Origin: Streptomyces zhihengii
GTDB lineage: Bacteria; Actinomycetota; Actinomycetes; Streptomycetales; Streptomycetaceae
Assembly (NCBI RefSeq): GCF_016919245.1
Contig: NZ_JAFEJA010000001.1
Coordinates: 1,302,001 to 1,366,000 of the forward strand
DNA: 64,000 bases
Direction: 5' to 3'
Program-made: the position numbers and the translations under genes
The notes under the pieces: generated by a model
What the model saw: the letters and a program-made list of their open reading frames with translations, nothing else
What the model was told of the DNA's origin: nothing
The model's database searches: none
Shown: positions 1 through 7,333 of the stretch, piece by piece
How the letters are laid out: each line of letters starts with the position of its first letter
Position numbering within the stretch: the stretch's first letter is position 1

Positions 1-25
1 CGGGGGTGGTAGCGGTGACGGCCAT
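1..25 (-). CDS. possible start of an iron-siderophore permease gene, cut by the window edge
   Basis: An ATG four bases after the stop of the binding-protein gene opens a frame reading MAVTATTP before the window ends. In this family the missing partner of a binding protein and ATPase is a FecCD-type membrane permease, so a permease is the expected next gene. Only eight codons are visible and no clear ribosome binding site precedes them, so the call rests on position. Confidence 0.35.
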
Positions 26-29
26 CGCG

Positions 30-1013
30 TTACTTCGTGAGCGCGGCGACGACGGCGTCGATGTACGCCTCCATCGAGACGGGTCCGCCGAACATCCAGA
101 TGCCGTCGTCCAGGCGGTGGACGTTGCCCTTCTTGACGAACTCCAGGTTCTTCCAGACGGCGTTGTCGGCGAGCTCCTTGCCGAACGGGTCGCTGGAGGC
201 GTCGGTCTTGTTGCCGATGTAGGCGAAGTGGACGTCACCGAGGGAGGTGAGGCCCTCGACGTCGGTGGAGGCCAGACCGTAGGCCGGGTCGCCCTCCATC
301 TTCCAGGCGTTCTTCAGACCGATCTTCTCGTTGACCGCACCGAGCAGCGAGGTGGCGGTGTACGGGCGGACGGAGACCTGGTTCGACTGGACGTAGCCGT
401 CCGCGAAGGCGAACCCGGCGCCGCCGAGACCGGCGTCGGCGAGGGCCTTCTTGCCCTCGGCGACCTTGGCGTCGAAGGACTTCCTGGTCTCGTCGGCCTT
501 CGCCTCGGTGCCGGTGGCCTGGGCGATGAGGTCCAGGTTCTTCAGCATCTGGCCGATCTGGTCCTTGCCGTCGGCCGAGGTGAGGGTGAGGACCGGGGCG
601 ACCTCGCGGAGCTGCTTCACGGCGGGCGCGGGCAGGTCGCTGGTGGCGACGATCAGGTCGGGCGCGAGGGCGGCCACGGTGTCCATGCTGGGCTCGCCGC
701 GGGTGCCGATGTCCTTGGGCTCGTTCTTCAGCGGGACGCCCGCGGCCCAGGCCTTGTAGCCCTTGACGTCGGCGACGCCGACGGGGTCGACGCCGAGCGT
801 CACGAGGCTCTCGACGACGTTCCACTCGGTGCCGACGACCTTCTTGGCGGGGCCGTCGAGCTCGACCTTGGCGCCGGTGGCGTCGGTCAGGGTGATGGAG
901 GTGGGCTCGGCCGAGGCCTTGTCGGCGTCGTCGGCGGCCGGTTCGGTGGTGCCGCACGCGGACAGGGCGAGCGCCGCGGCGACGGTGGCCGCGGTGGCGA
1001 TGAGGCGTCTCAT
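30..1013 (-). CDS. iron-siderophore ABC transporter substrate-binding lipoprotein
   Basis: A 327-residue extracytoplasmic binding protein of the FecB/FhuD type, expected to capture a ferric siderophore outside the membrane and deliver it to an ABC permease. The N-terminus is a lipoprotein signal peptide with lipobox LSAC, lipidated Cys at residue 20. The mature part has the two-lobe FecB pattern, including VVGTEWNVVESLVTLGVDPVG, APDLIVATS and a late FGGPVSMEAYIDAVV helix. The ATG overlaps the stop of the ATPase gene by four bases, so the two are translationally coupled. An iron box in front of the ATPase gene makes repression by iron likely. The specific siderophore cannot be read from the sequence. 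Confidence 0.9.
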   Translation of the reverse strand: MRRLIATAATVAAALALSACGTTEPAADDADKASAEPTSITLTDATGAKVELDGPAKKVVGTEWNVVESLVTLGVDPVGVADVKGYKAWAAGVPLKNEPKDIGTRGEPSMDTVAALAPDLIVATSDLPAPAVKQLREVAPVLTLTSADGKDQIGQMLKNLDLIAQATGTEAKADETRKSFDAKVAEGKKALADAGLGGAGFAFADGYVQSNQVSVRPYTATSLLGAVNEKIGLKNAWKMEGDPAYGLASTDVEGLTSLGDVHFAYIGNKTDASSDPFGKELADNAVWKNLEFVKKGNVHRLDDGIWMFGGPVSMEAYIDAVVAALTK

Positions 1014-1870
1014 GAGGGTGTGCCGAGCCTTTCGGTTCTGGTGTGGTGGCGGCCTATCGCGCGGGTGCGCAGGCGGCCGGTGAGGGGGTCGGTGTCGACT
1101 TCGATGCGGATGCCGTAGGTGGCGGTGAGCCGCTCGGGCGTCAGCACCTCCTCGGGCAGGCCGTCGGCGATGACGCGTCCGGCTTCGAGGAGTACGACGC
1201 GGTCGGCGACGGCGGCGGCCTGGTCGAGGTCGTGGAGCACGACGCCGACGGCGATCATGTGGTCGTCGGCCAGATCGCGTACCAGGTCGAGGAGTTCGAT
1301 CTGGTAGCGGAGGTCCAGGTACGTGGTCGGTTCGTCGAGCAGCAGGACGCCGGTGTCCTGGGCGAGGCAGCCGGCGAGCCAGACGCGCTGGAGCTGGCCG
1401 CCGGAGAGGTGTTCGGCGCCCCGTTCGGCGAGTTCCTCGACGCCGGTCAGGCGCAGGGCGCGGTCGACGGCCGCCCGGCCGCCCGGGTCGGCTCCGCCCC
1501 AGCGCCCGCGGTACGGGTAGCGGCCGAACTCGACCACGTCCCGGACGGTCAGGCCGCTGGGCGTGGGGCGTGCCTGGGTGAGCAGGGCCACGCGCCGGGA
1601 GAACTCCCGCGGGCTCAGGGCGAGGGCGTCGGTCTCCTCGTCGATGGTGACGGTGGCGCTCCGGGGGCGCTGGAGTCGTGCCAGCGTCCGCAGGAGCGTG
1701 GACTTGCCGCTGCCGTTGGGCCCGACGAGGGCGGTCACACGGCCGGGCCGCAGGGTCATGGCAGCGTCGTGCACGACGTCGACACCGTCATAGGCGACGG
1801 TGACGCCGGTGGCCGACATGGTGTGCCCGCCCACGGTGGGTGCGTTGGCCGCTTCTTCAGCAGATCTCAC
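1010..1870 (-). CDS. iron-siderophore ABC transporter ATP-binding protein
   Basis: A cytoplasmic ATPase of the FecE/FepC class (286 residues from the GTG at 1870, or 269 from the ATG at 1819) that powers ferric-siderophore import. Visible motifs are Walker A GPNGSGKST, signature LSGGQLQR, Walker B VLLLDEPTTYLD and the H-loop VVLHDLD. It is the first gene of the visible operon and overlaps the binding-protein gene. The GTG at 1870 sits five bases from the iron box with no Shine-Dalgarno sequence, which would suit a leaderless start. The ATG at 1819 begins the conserved domain and has only a weak GGGCGGG upstream. The start is therefore unresolved. Confidence 0.9.
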   Translation of the reverse strand: MRSAEEAANAPTVGGHTMSATGVTVAYDGVDVVHDAAMTLRPGRVTALVGPNGSGKSTLLRTLARLQRPRSATVTIDEETDALALSPREFSRRVALLTQARPTPSGLTVRDVVEFGRYPYRGRWGGADPGGRAAVDRALRLTGVEELAERGAEHLSGGQLQRVWLAGCLAQDTGVLLLDEPTTYLDLRYQIELLDLVRDLADDHMIAVGVVLHDLDQAAAVADRVVLLEAGRVIADGLPEEVLTPERLTATYGIRIEVDTDPLTGRLRTRAIGRHHTRTERLGTPS

Positions 1871-1875
1871 GCTGC

Positions 1876-1894
1876 GAAGGTTAGCCTAACCTAA
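1876..1894 (-). promoter_or_regulatory. iron box (DtxR/IdeR/DmdR-type operator)
   Basis: This 19-bp palindrome matches 17 of 19 positions of the classical DtxR-family consensus TTAGGTTAGSCTAACCTAA. It contains TAGGTT/TAGGCT hexamers on the minus strand that could serve as the -10 element, so iron-loaded repressor would block the promoter of the importer genes directly downstream. The placement a few bases before the first start codon is typical of iron-repressed actinobacterial siderophore operons. Confidence 0.85.
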
Positions 1895-2349
1895 ACCTTG
1901 CTGTTCAGCAGGGGGCGGAAACTTTTCGCCGCCCCCGGCCCCCGACGGCCGGGCGCACGCCCCGGCGCACGGAAGCGCCCACCCGCCCGGGCCACCCGGC
2001 GGCCGAAAACCACCCCTGGTCCGCACCCGCCGGGGCGGAGCCCGGCCGGCGGCCCTTCCGCGTGGACACGCGGCGGCTCACCAGGTGGGACGCGCGCTGG
2101 AGTTCGGCCCGCAGGGCACCGCTCGTCCGCGGGCTCCCGGCTCGGCGCGCCCTCTCCCCGCGCACCCGCGGCCGGTACGCGGAGGGCTGTGCACGAAGGG
2201 CGCACCGGGGCGCGAAGAGGCGCACACCCGGGCGCGCACCGCGGCCCGACCGGGGACGAACCGGACAGCCACCAGGCCGCGGCCCGCGCCGGGCATGCCG
2301 GTGGTGCCGCCGGGCGGGGCCGGCGGCACCACGGGGCGGAGCGGGCGGG
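1895..2349. other. intergenic region without a supported gene
   Basis: About 450 bases between the iron-box promoter and the end of the rhamnogalacturonan lyase gene. Open frames here are arginine- and proline-rich GC artefacts with no recognisable protein. The only structure I can support is the hairpin at 2301-2332. Confidence 0.6.
2301..2332 (-). terminator. hairpin terminator of the PL11 lyase gene
   Basis: A perfect 12-bp stem (GTGGTGCCGCCG at 2301-2312 with its complement at 2321-2332) and an 8-base loop lies 17 bases beyond the lyase stop codon. It has no U-tract, as is common for terminators in high-GC actinobacteria. Confidence 0.6.
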
Positions 2350-4209
2350 TCAGTTCTGGCCGAGGTAGAAGCTCGGGTGCGGGGGCTGGTTGTACGCCGT
2401 GTTCTGCCAGGCGAGGGCCGTGCGGTACATCCGGTCCTGGAGCAGGGTGGTGAAGCGGTGGCCGGTCTCGATCGGGGTCGAGTAGATCCGCAGGGCGCTG
2501 TCGTCACTCGTCGGCCAGACGACCTCCTCGCGCCAGTCGCCGAGGATGTCGCCCGAGAGCGAAGGGGTCGCCTTGGTGCCGTTGTTGGAGTGGACGCCGG
2601 AGGCGGTCAGCAGCCGGGTGTCGCCGCCGGTGCCGTACTTGTCGATGCGGGTGCCGTCGAGGAGTTCGCGGGTGGTGTCGCCGTCCCACCAGGCGAGGAA
2701 GTTGACGGAGGAGGGCTCCCGGCCGCGGGTCGCGCCGGTGCGGTCGCGGATCGAGGTGTCGGCCGCCGACCACATCTCCGCGCCGGCGTTCCCGGCCCAG
2801 ATGTCGCCCGCGACGCCGCGGCCGTTGTCGCTGCCGGTGCCCGTCTTCCAGCGGAAGGCGCCGTTCGACGGGTCGATGTACAGGGACGAGGGCTGCGAGG
2901 ACGACTCGGAGACCTTGAAGTACTCCAGGCCCGGGTCGGCCGGGTCGAGGTCGGCGAGGTGCTGGGCGTCGCCGTGGCCCGTGCGCGTGGTCCACAGGCC
3001 GTGGCCGTTGTCGTCGACCGCCATCGCGCCGTAGACGATCTCGTCGCGGCCGTCGCCGTCGACGTCGCCGACGGACAGGCTGTGGCTGCCCTGGCCGTCG
3101 TAGCCCTTGCCGGCGTTGGTCGAGCTGTTGGTGTCGAAGGTCCAGCGGCGGGTGAGCCGGCCGTCCTTGAAGTCCCAGGCGGCGATGACCGTACGGGTGT
3201 AGTAGCCGCGGGCCATCACCAGCGAGGGGGTGCTGCCGTCGAGGTAGGCCGTACCGGCGAGGAAGCGGTCCACCCGGTTGCCGTAGTCGTCGCCCCAGCC
3301 GCTCACCGTGCCCCGGCCGGGCACGTAGTCCGCGGTCGACAGGGCGGCGCCGTCGGAGCCGCGGAACACGGTGAGGAACTCCGGCCCGCTCAGCACCCTC
3401 CCCTCGCCGTTGCGATGGTCGGCGGACGCGTTGCCGATGACGGTCCCGACACCGTCGCGGGTGCCGTCCGCCGTCTTCGTCGCGACCTCGGCGCGGCCGT
3501 CGCCGTCGTAGTCGTACACCTGGAACTGCGTGTAGTGCGCGCCCGACCGGATGTTGCGGCCGAGGTCGATGCGCCACAGCCGGGTGCCTTCGAGGGTGTA
3601 GCCGTCGAGGACGGTGTTGCCGGTGACGCCCGACTGGGAGTTGTCCTTGGAGTTGGTCGGGTCCCACTTGAGGACGAAGTCCAGGTCGCCGTCGCCGTCG
3701 AGGTCGCCCACGGAGGCGTCGTTCGCGGTGTAGGTGTAGCCGGAGCCGCCGGCGGGCTTGGAGATCGGCACGTCGAGGTAGCCGGCCCGGAACTGCACGG
3801 CGTGGGCGGAGAACTCCTGCTCCTGGCCGCCGACGACGGCCTTCACCCGGTAGTCGGCGTGCGCCGGGGCGTCCTTGTGGCGGAAGTTGGTGGAGCCGGT
3901 GATCGGGGCGTCGTTGACCTTGACGGTGCCCCGGTACACGTTGAACGCCACGCCGGCCGGGTCGCCGGACAGCAGGCGCCAGCTCACCAGGTTGTCCGCA
4001 CCCTCGTGGATGCTGACGAGTCCGCGGTCCAGGTTCTCCGCCCGGACCGAGGGCCCCGGCGCGGTGGCGGCGTACGCGCCGCCCGACTGCGGACCGAACG
4101 ACGGCAGCGCGGCGGCCGTGACGACGGCCAGGCCCGCGGCGACGACCGCGCGCAGCGGCCTCGGTGTACGGGACGGGCGCCTCGGGCGCCCGCCGGTTGG
4201 GTTGCGCAC
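2350..4209 (-). CDS. secreted rhamnogalacturonan endolyase (PL11, YesW/YesX type)
   Basis: About 619 residues. It is expected to cleave rhamnogalacturonan I, the branched pectin backbone, by beta-elimination outside the cell. After an Arg-rich n-region and a hydrophobic segment (ending near AYAA) comes [15 protein letters not shown], typical of the start of family 11 lyases, then a beta-sandwich and a propeller with Ca-binding DxDGDG loops ([30 protein letters not shown]). The C-terminal [15 protein letters not shown] is also family-like. An in-frame ATG exists at 4224, but AGGAGG lies between it and a GTG at 4209, which favours the GTG. No carbohydrate-binding module is appended. A pectate lyase at 7334-8896 makes pectin breakdown a plausible shared role. 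Confidence 0.9.
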   Translation of the reverse strand: MRNPTGGRPRRPSRTPRPLRAVVAAGLAVVTAAALPSFGPQSGGAYAATAPGPSVRAENLDRGLVSIHEGADNLVSWRLLSGDPAGVAFNVYRGTVKVNDAPITGSTNFRHKDAPAHADYRVKAVVGGQEQEFSAHAVQFRAGYLDVPISKPAGGSGYTYTANDASVGDLDGDGDLDFVLKWDPTNSKDNSQSGVTGNTVLDGYTLEGTRLWRIDLGRNIRSGAHYTQFQVYDYDGDGRAEVATKTADGTRDGVGTVIGNASADHRNGEGRVLSGPEFLTVFRGSDGAALSTADYVPGRGTVSGWGDDYGNRVDRFLAGTAYLDGSTPSLVMARGYYTRTVIAAWDFKDGRLTRRWTFDTNSSTNAGKGYDGQGSHSLSVGDVDGDGRDEIVYGAMAVDDNGHGLWTTRTGHGDAQHLADLDPADPGLEYFKVSESSSQPSSLYIDPSNGAFRWKTGTGSDNGRGVAGDIWAGNAGAEMWSAADTSIRDRTGATRGREPSSVNFLAWWDGDTTRELLDGTRIDKYGTGGDTRLLTASGVHSNNGTKATPSLSGDILGDWREEVVWPTSDDSALRIYSTPIETGHRFTTLLQDRMYRTALAWQNTAYNQPPHPSFYLGQN

Positions 4210-4323
4210 GTGTCCTCCTGACATGGGGGGGCGAGGTCAGTGGCCTCGTTCCTCTGTCAGTGGGCGCCGGGGGGAGGGAGGTTGCCGCCCGTTTCCCCCG
4301 GGTCTCCGGGATGTCTCCCGGGT

Positions 4324-4435
4324 GTTGCGGACAGGGTGCCGCCGCCCGGCTCCGGGTGTCCCGGGTGATGCGGGTGGTGCGGGTGATGTTGGTGGGGTGG
4401 TGCGGACGGGGTGCCGCGTCCGGCTCACGCGGGTC
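4324..4435. repeat. imperfect direct repeats in a divergent intergenic region
   Basis: Two copies of a roughly 27-base block beginning TGCGGACAGGGTGCCG / TGCGGACGGGGTGCCG occur about 75 bases apart. Short GGGTGATGCGGGTGGTG-like reiterations lie between them. They sit between the divergent lyase and NUDIX genes. Whether they are regulatory or only slippage products cannot be told. Confidence 0.4.
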
Positions 4436-4498
4436 CGGGCGGGAGCGGCGGGTACAGTCCCGTCCGGACCAGGTCCCGACCAGGAGAGGTGTGCCCGC

Positions 4499-4981
4499 AT
4501 GGCATCCGGCCCGCGCCCCGAGCGGGCGTTCCCCGCGCCCAACGGTCTCATCGGTGTCGGTGTCGTGGTGCCCGGCCCGGCGGGGCGGGTGCTGCTGGGG
4601 CTCGGGCACGACGGCCGCTGGGAGCTGCCCGGCGGCAAGGTCGACGCGGGCGAGGGCTTCGAACAGGCGGCGGTCCGTGAACTCGCCGAGGAGACCGGCC
4701 TGTCGGCGCGGCCGGACGATGTGCGCGTCGCCGCGGTGCTGGTCGACGCGACGGGCGGCATCCCCCGGGTGACGGCCGCCGCCCGGGTCGGGCGGGCCAC
4801 GGGCACGCCCTCGGTCCGGGAGCCCGACAAGATCGCCCGCTGGGAGTGGTTCCCTCCGGACGCGCTGCCCGGCGCCCTCTTCGCCCCCTCGGCGGCGGTG
4901 CTGGCGAGCTGGTTCCCCGGGGCGGTCGCCCGGGACCCCGCGTTCCGCGGATACCCGGTGGCCGGCACGGACGGCACCTGA
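4499..4981 (+). CDS. NUDIX hydrolase
   Basis: A 160-residue cytoplasmic NUDIX protein. The box GX5EX7REUXEEXGU is complete: GKVDAGE, then seven residues, then RELAEETGL. The family hydrolyses nucleoside diphosphates linked to another moiety, often damaged or surplus nucleotides such as (d)NTPs. A WELPGGK motif immediately before the box is typical of MutT/ADP-ribose-type members. Substrate cannot be assigned. The ATG is chosen because AGGAGAGG lies ten bases upstream, and longer in-frame upstream extensions overlap the divergent lyase gene. The gene is not obviously in an operon. Confidence 0.85.
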   Translation: MASGPRPERAFPAPNGLIGVGVVVPGPAGRVLLGLGHDGRWELPGGKVDAGEGFEQAAVRELAEETGLSARPDDVRVAAVLVDATGGIPRVTAAARVGRATGTPSVREPDKIARWEWFPPDALPGALFAPSAAVLASWFPGAVARDPAFRGYPVAGTDGT

Positions 4982-5086
4982 CGCGCCCTTGGCCGGGGCA
5001 GCCTGGCCGCGTGGGGGCGCACATCCGGATGCGCCCTCCGTTTTTGGCTGCTTTTCGTCTCTCCTCCGGCGCCCCCGCACCCCCTA

Positions 5087-5758
5087 ATGGTCCGCACAGT
5101 GATGTCAGTGAGGTCAGTGACATCGGACCTGACGGGGGACGGATGGACAGCACGCACACCCCCGGGGGCCCTGCCGCCCCCACCGCCGCACCGGCCGCCC
5201 GCGACGCCGCCACGCCCCGCGCCGCCACCGCCACCGCAGCCGTCGGGCGATGTCGTCATGCGCGTGGGCGCCAACCTGCTGTGGGTGGGCGAGGCGGCCT
5301 ACCCGTTGCGCAACATCACCCGCGTCCACACCTTCGTCCTCGAACCGAAGCGTCTGGAGGCCTTCCTCGGCTTCCTCAAGTGGTTCGCGGTGACGGCGCT
5401 CTCGGCCCTGGTGCTCGCCGCCGCGAGCGAGGACTCCTCCACCGGGTCGGGCCAGACGGTGCTGGTGCTCGGCGGCGTCGTCGCGATCGGCCTCGTGGTG
5501 CAGCTGGTCAAGGAACTCGCCGCCCCGTCCCAGCACGTGCTGGAGGTGGAGACCTCCGGCGCCTCCACCGCCATGGTCACCCTGCCCGACCCGGCGCGGC
5601 TGCGCCGCCTGCTGGAGGCGCTCGTGCACGCCATCGAGCACCCGGAGGTCGAGTTCCAGATGCGGGTCGAGCGGGTGCTGGTGAATCCGAAGAACTACCA
5701 CTTCGGCGACAACGTCAACATGTACGGCGGCATCAACAACACGGGGGTGAGCAAGTGA
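5087..5758 (+). CDS. small membrane protein resembling DUF6232, with a C-terminal GDNVNMYGG motif
   Basis: Up to 223 residues. A proline-rich N-terminal stretch (about residues 25-50) precedes MRVGANLLWVGEAAYPLRNI, where the conserved part begins. Two hydrophobic segments follow (ALSALVLAAASE and VLVLGGVVAIGLVVQLV), giving a hairpin membrane anchor, then a soluble part that looks beta-strand rich. The last 24 residues carry NYHFGDNVNMYGGINNTG, a Gly/Asn motif also present near the N-terminus of the next protein, which overlaps it by four bases. The true start is unsure: ATGs at 5087 and 5102 have no good ribosome binding site, and the conserved part could begin near 5258. Function is unknown. 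The actinobacterial DUF6232 assignment is from memory of family features. Confidence 0.7.
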   Translation: MVRTVMSVRSVTSDLTGDGWTARTPPGALPPPPPHRPPATPPRPAPPPPPQPSGDVVMRVGANLLWVGEAAYPLRNITRVHTFVLEPKRLEAFLGFLKWFAVTALSALVLAAASEDSSTGSGQTVLVLGGVVAIGLVVQLVKELAAPSQHVLEVETSGASTAMVTLPDPARLRRLLEALVHAIEHPEVEFQMRVERVLVNPKNYHFGDNVNMYGGINNTGVSK

Positions 5759-6111
5759 GCGAGGGCACCGGGCACCACTACGGCAGCAACGTCCACGGCG
5801 GCGACAACGTCAACATCTACGGCGGGAGCCACATCAATGGCATCGTCAAGCACCAGGCACCGGCGCCCGGGCTGACGGAGGCCCTCGCGCGGCTGGAGCA
5901 GCTCGTGGGCGAGCTGCGCGCACAGGTCGAGCCCGGCAGCGCGCGGGTCCTCGACAGCTCCCTCCCGGCGATCACCTCCGACGCCACGGCGCCAGCGACC
6001 CGGCGCGACGCCCTGGTGGCCGTCGCCACGATCGCGGCGACGGTGGGCGCGCTGGGGCAGCCGGTCGTGGACGCGGTGACCCAGGTGCTGGCGCTGCTCG
6101 GAATCGGCTGA
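5755..6111 (+). CDS. small protein with an N-terminal GDNVNIYGG motif and a hydrophobic tail
   Basis: 118 residues from a GTG that overlaps the upstream stop (GTGA), so the pair is translationally coupled. Residues 4-30 hold HHYGSNVHGGDNVNIYGGSH, closely matching the C-terminus of the upstream protein. A short predicted helix (LTEALARLEQLVGELRAQVE) follows, then a linker and a hydrophobic C-terminus (ALVAVATIAATVGALGQPVV, then VTQVLALLGIG) that may insert in the membrane. I do not recognise a family. Short Gly/Asn motifs shared by neighbouring genes resemble bacterial amyloid-signalling or homotypic-assembly motifs, but that is inference. Confidence 0.75.
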   Translation: MSEGTGHHYGSNVHGGDNVNIYGGSHINGIVKHQAPAPGLTEALARLEQLVGELRAQVEPGSARVLDSSLPAITSDATAPATRRDALVAVATIAATVGALGQPVVDAVTQVLALLGIG

Positions 6112-6178
6112 GACCTCCTCTCCGGCGCGGCACCGGAGAGGGCTGAGACCTCCTGTCCGGCGTGCGGCACCGGAGGTG
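6106..6178 (+). terminator. tandem repeat containing two hairpins, probable terminator
   Basis: The end of the small gene is followed by two copies of a block starting GGCTGAGACCTCCT. The first copy contains a perfect 8-bp stem CTCTCCGG/CCGGAGAG (6118-6125 and 6133-6140) with a 7-base loop. The second contains a weaker TCCGG/CCGGA stem. Duplicated hairpins directly after a stop codon suggest a terminator that was itself duplicated. Confidence 0.6.
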
Positions 6179-6340
6179 CGAAGCGGTGGATCGAGGCGCA
6201 CCATCTGAAGTGGGGGACGTGTCGGACGGGGTCCGGGGCCCGGTTCAACTCGGCGACGGGGCAAGGGGTTCGGCCGTCCGTCGTGGCTCCCCGCGCGGTC
6301 CCTCGCAGCCATCACACCGTTCCACCGCCGAGGAGTCGCC

Positions 6341-7201
6341 ATGCCCATGCTGCTCATCAAGGGCTTCTACCAGATCGAGGGATCGCAGCCGGACGGCGAC
6401 ACCGTCCACTTCACGGCGGACGACCCGGCCGAGTGGGGTCTGGTCGGCGGCGGGGGCGGCCGCGCGGTCGGGCACAGCGCGACCGGCCGCGCGAAGCTGC
6501 GCCTGGACGCGGTCGACGCGCTGGAGACGCACTACGGCCCCGGCCGCGTCCACCAGCCGCTGCGGTTCGCCCATGCCGCACGGGACGAACTGCTGAGCCG
6601 GCTCGGGTTCACCGATGTGCAACGCCGCCCTGACGAGACGGTGACCGCCACCACCCCCGCCACCGTGCCGGGCTTCGTCCTCACCCGGGGCTCCGACGTC
6701 CACGGCCGTTGCGTGGCCCTGGCCGGAGCCGGCACCGCGCCCGGCACCAGCGGGCTGGAGATCGACGTGGACGTGGCGACGCTGCGCACGACGGTGAACC
6801 ACCAACTGATCGCGCAGGGGTTCGCCTACCCGACCTTCTACCGCAGCCTCTTCACCGGTCTGCGCACGGAGATGGCCGCCGCGGCCGTCGAGGCGCGGGC
6901 GGCCGGGCGGGGCCTGTGGGAGAGCGATGTGACCACGGACGGAGCGAAGATCACCGGCCTCGACTCGCTCACCGAGGACGTGGTGATCCTGCCCAAGCTG
7001 TTCCGCCGGCTGGTGGACCATCTGCGTCTCGGGCTGCCGCTCGCCTGCTTCCCCGCGTTCCTCGCCGGAGTCGGGGACCGGTACTCCGTGCTGTCCACGG
7101 GTGAGCGGCGCGCCGGTCTGCAGCACGTGGTGGAGACGGCGAACGGTCATACGGTGCGGATGACGCACCCGCCGGAGGACCTCCTCTTCGAGGACGCCTG
7201 A
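6341..7201 (+). CDS. staphylococcal-nuclease-fold (thermonuclease-like) protein
   Basis: 286 residues, no signal peptide. Residues about 48-65 (KLRLDAVDALETHY) match the R-L-x-x-I/V-D-A-x-E core of SNase/TNase domains, which carries the catalytic Arg, Asp and Glu. The later VNHQLIAQGFAYPTFY and AAVEARAAGRGLWES match the conserved helices that close the fold. A roughly 90-residue insert separates these halves, longer than in classic secreted nucleases. The C-terminal third (VILPKLFRRLVDHLRLG to DRYSVLSTGERR) has no assignment. Whether it cuts DNA or RNA is open, and a non-catalytic role is possible. GGAG precedes the ATG. It ends in a hairpin convergent with the pectate lyase gene. Confidence 0.7.
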   Translation: MPMLLIKGFYQIEGSQPDGDTVHFTADDPAEWGLVGGGGGRAVGHSATGRAKLRLDAVDALETHYGPGRVHQPLRFAHAARDELLSRLGFTDVQRRPDETVTATTPATVPGFVLTRGSDVHGRCVALAGAGTAPGTSGLEIDVDVATLRTTVNHQLIAQGFAYPTFYRSLFTGLRTEMAAAAVEARAAGRGLWESDVTTDGAKITGLDSLTEDVVILPKLFRRLVDHLRLGLPLACFPAFLAGVGDRYSVLSTGERRAGLQHVVETANGHTVRMTHPPEDLLFEDA

Positions 7202-7205
7202 CACG

Positions 7206-7225
7206 CCGGCGGCCCGGTCCGCCGG
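7206..7225. terminator. hairpin between convergent genes
   Basis: A perfect 7-bp stem CCGGCGG/CCGCCGG with a 6-base loop begins four bases after the nuclease-fold gene stop. The opposite-strand pectate lyase gene ends about 110 bases away. Between them lie two copies of a TGTCGTGGTGGGGCG repeat (7254-7290). Confidence 0.5.
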
Positions 7226-7333
7226 GGTGGGGCTCCCGACGGGCCGGGCCGTGGTGTCGTGGTGGGGCGTCTGTCGTGGTGGGGCGGTGCTGGAGGGCGC
7301 GTCCGCGGTGGGGCCGCGGGCGCGCGGGGCAGG

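Noticed and set aside
2062..4221. A 719-codon plus-strand open frame
   Set aside because: Antisense of the PL11 lyase. Low-complexity Val/Gly/Ala composition and no start signal.
5143..5700. Alternative ATG at 5143 with a good GGGGGACGG upstream
   Set aside because: Its frame gives an Arg/Ala/Pro-rich translation without bias and runs through the DUF6232-like gene out of frame. The membrane segments and the shared motif are in the other frame.
6838..7098. Small minus-strand ORF opposite the nuclease-fold gene
   Set aside because: No ribosome binding site, Arg/Ser-rich shadow composition, and the plus strand has good codon bias.
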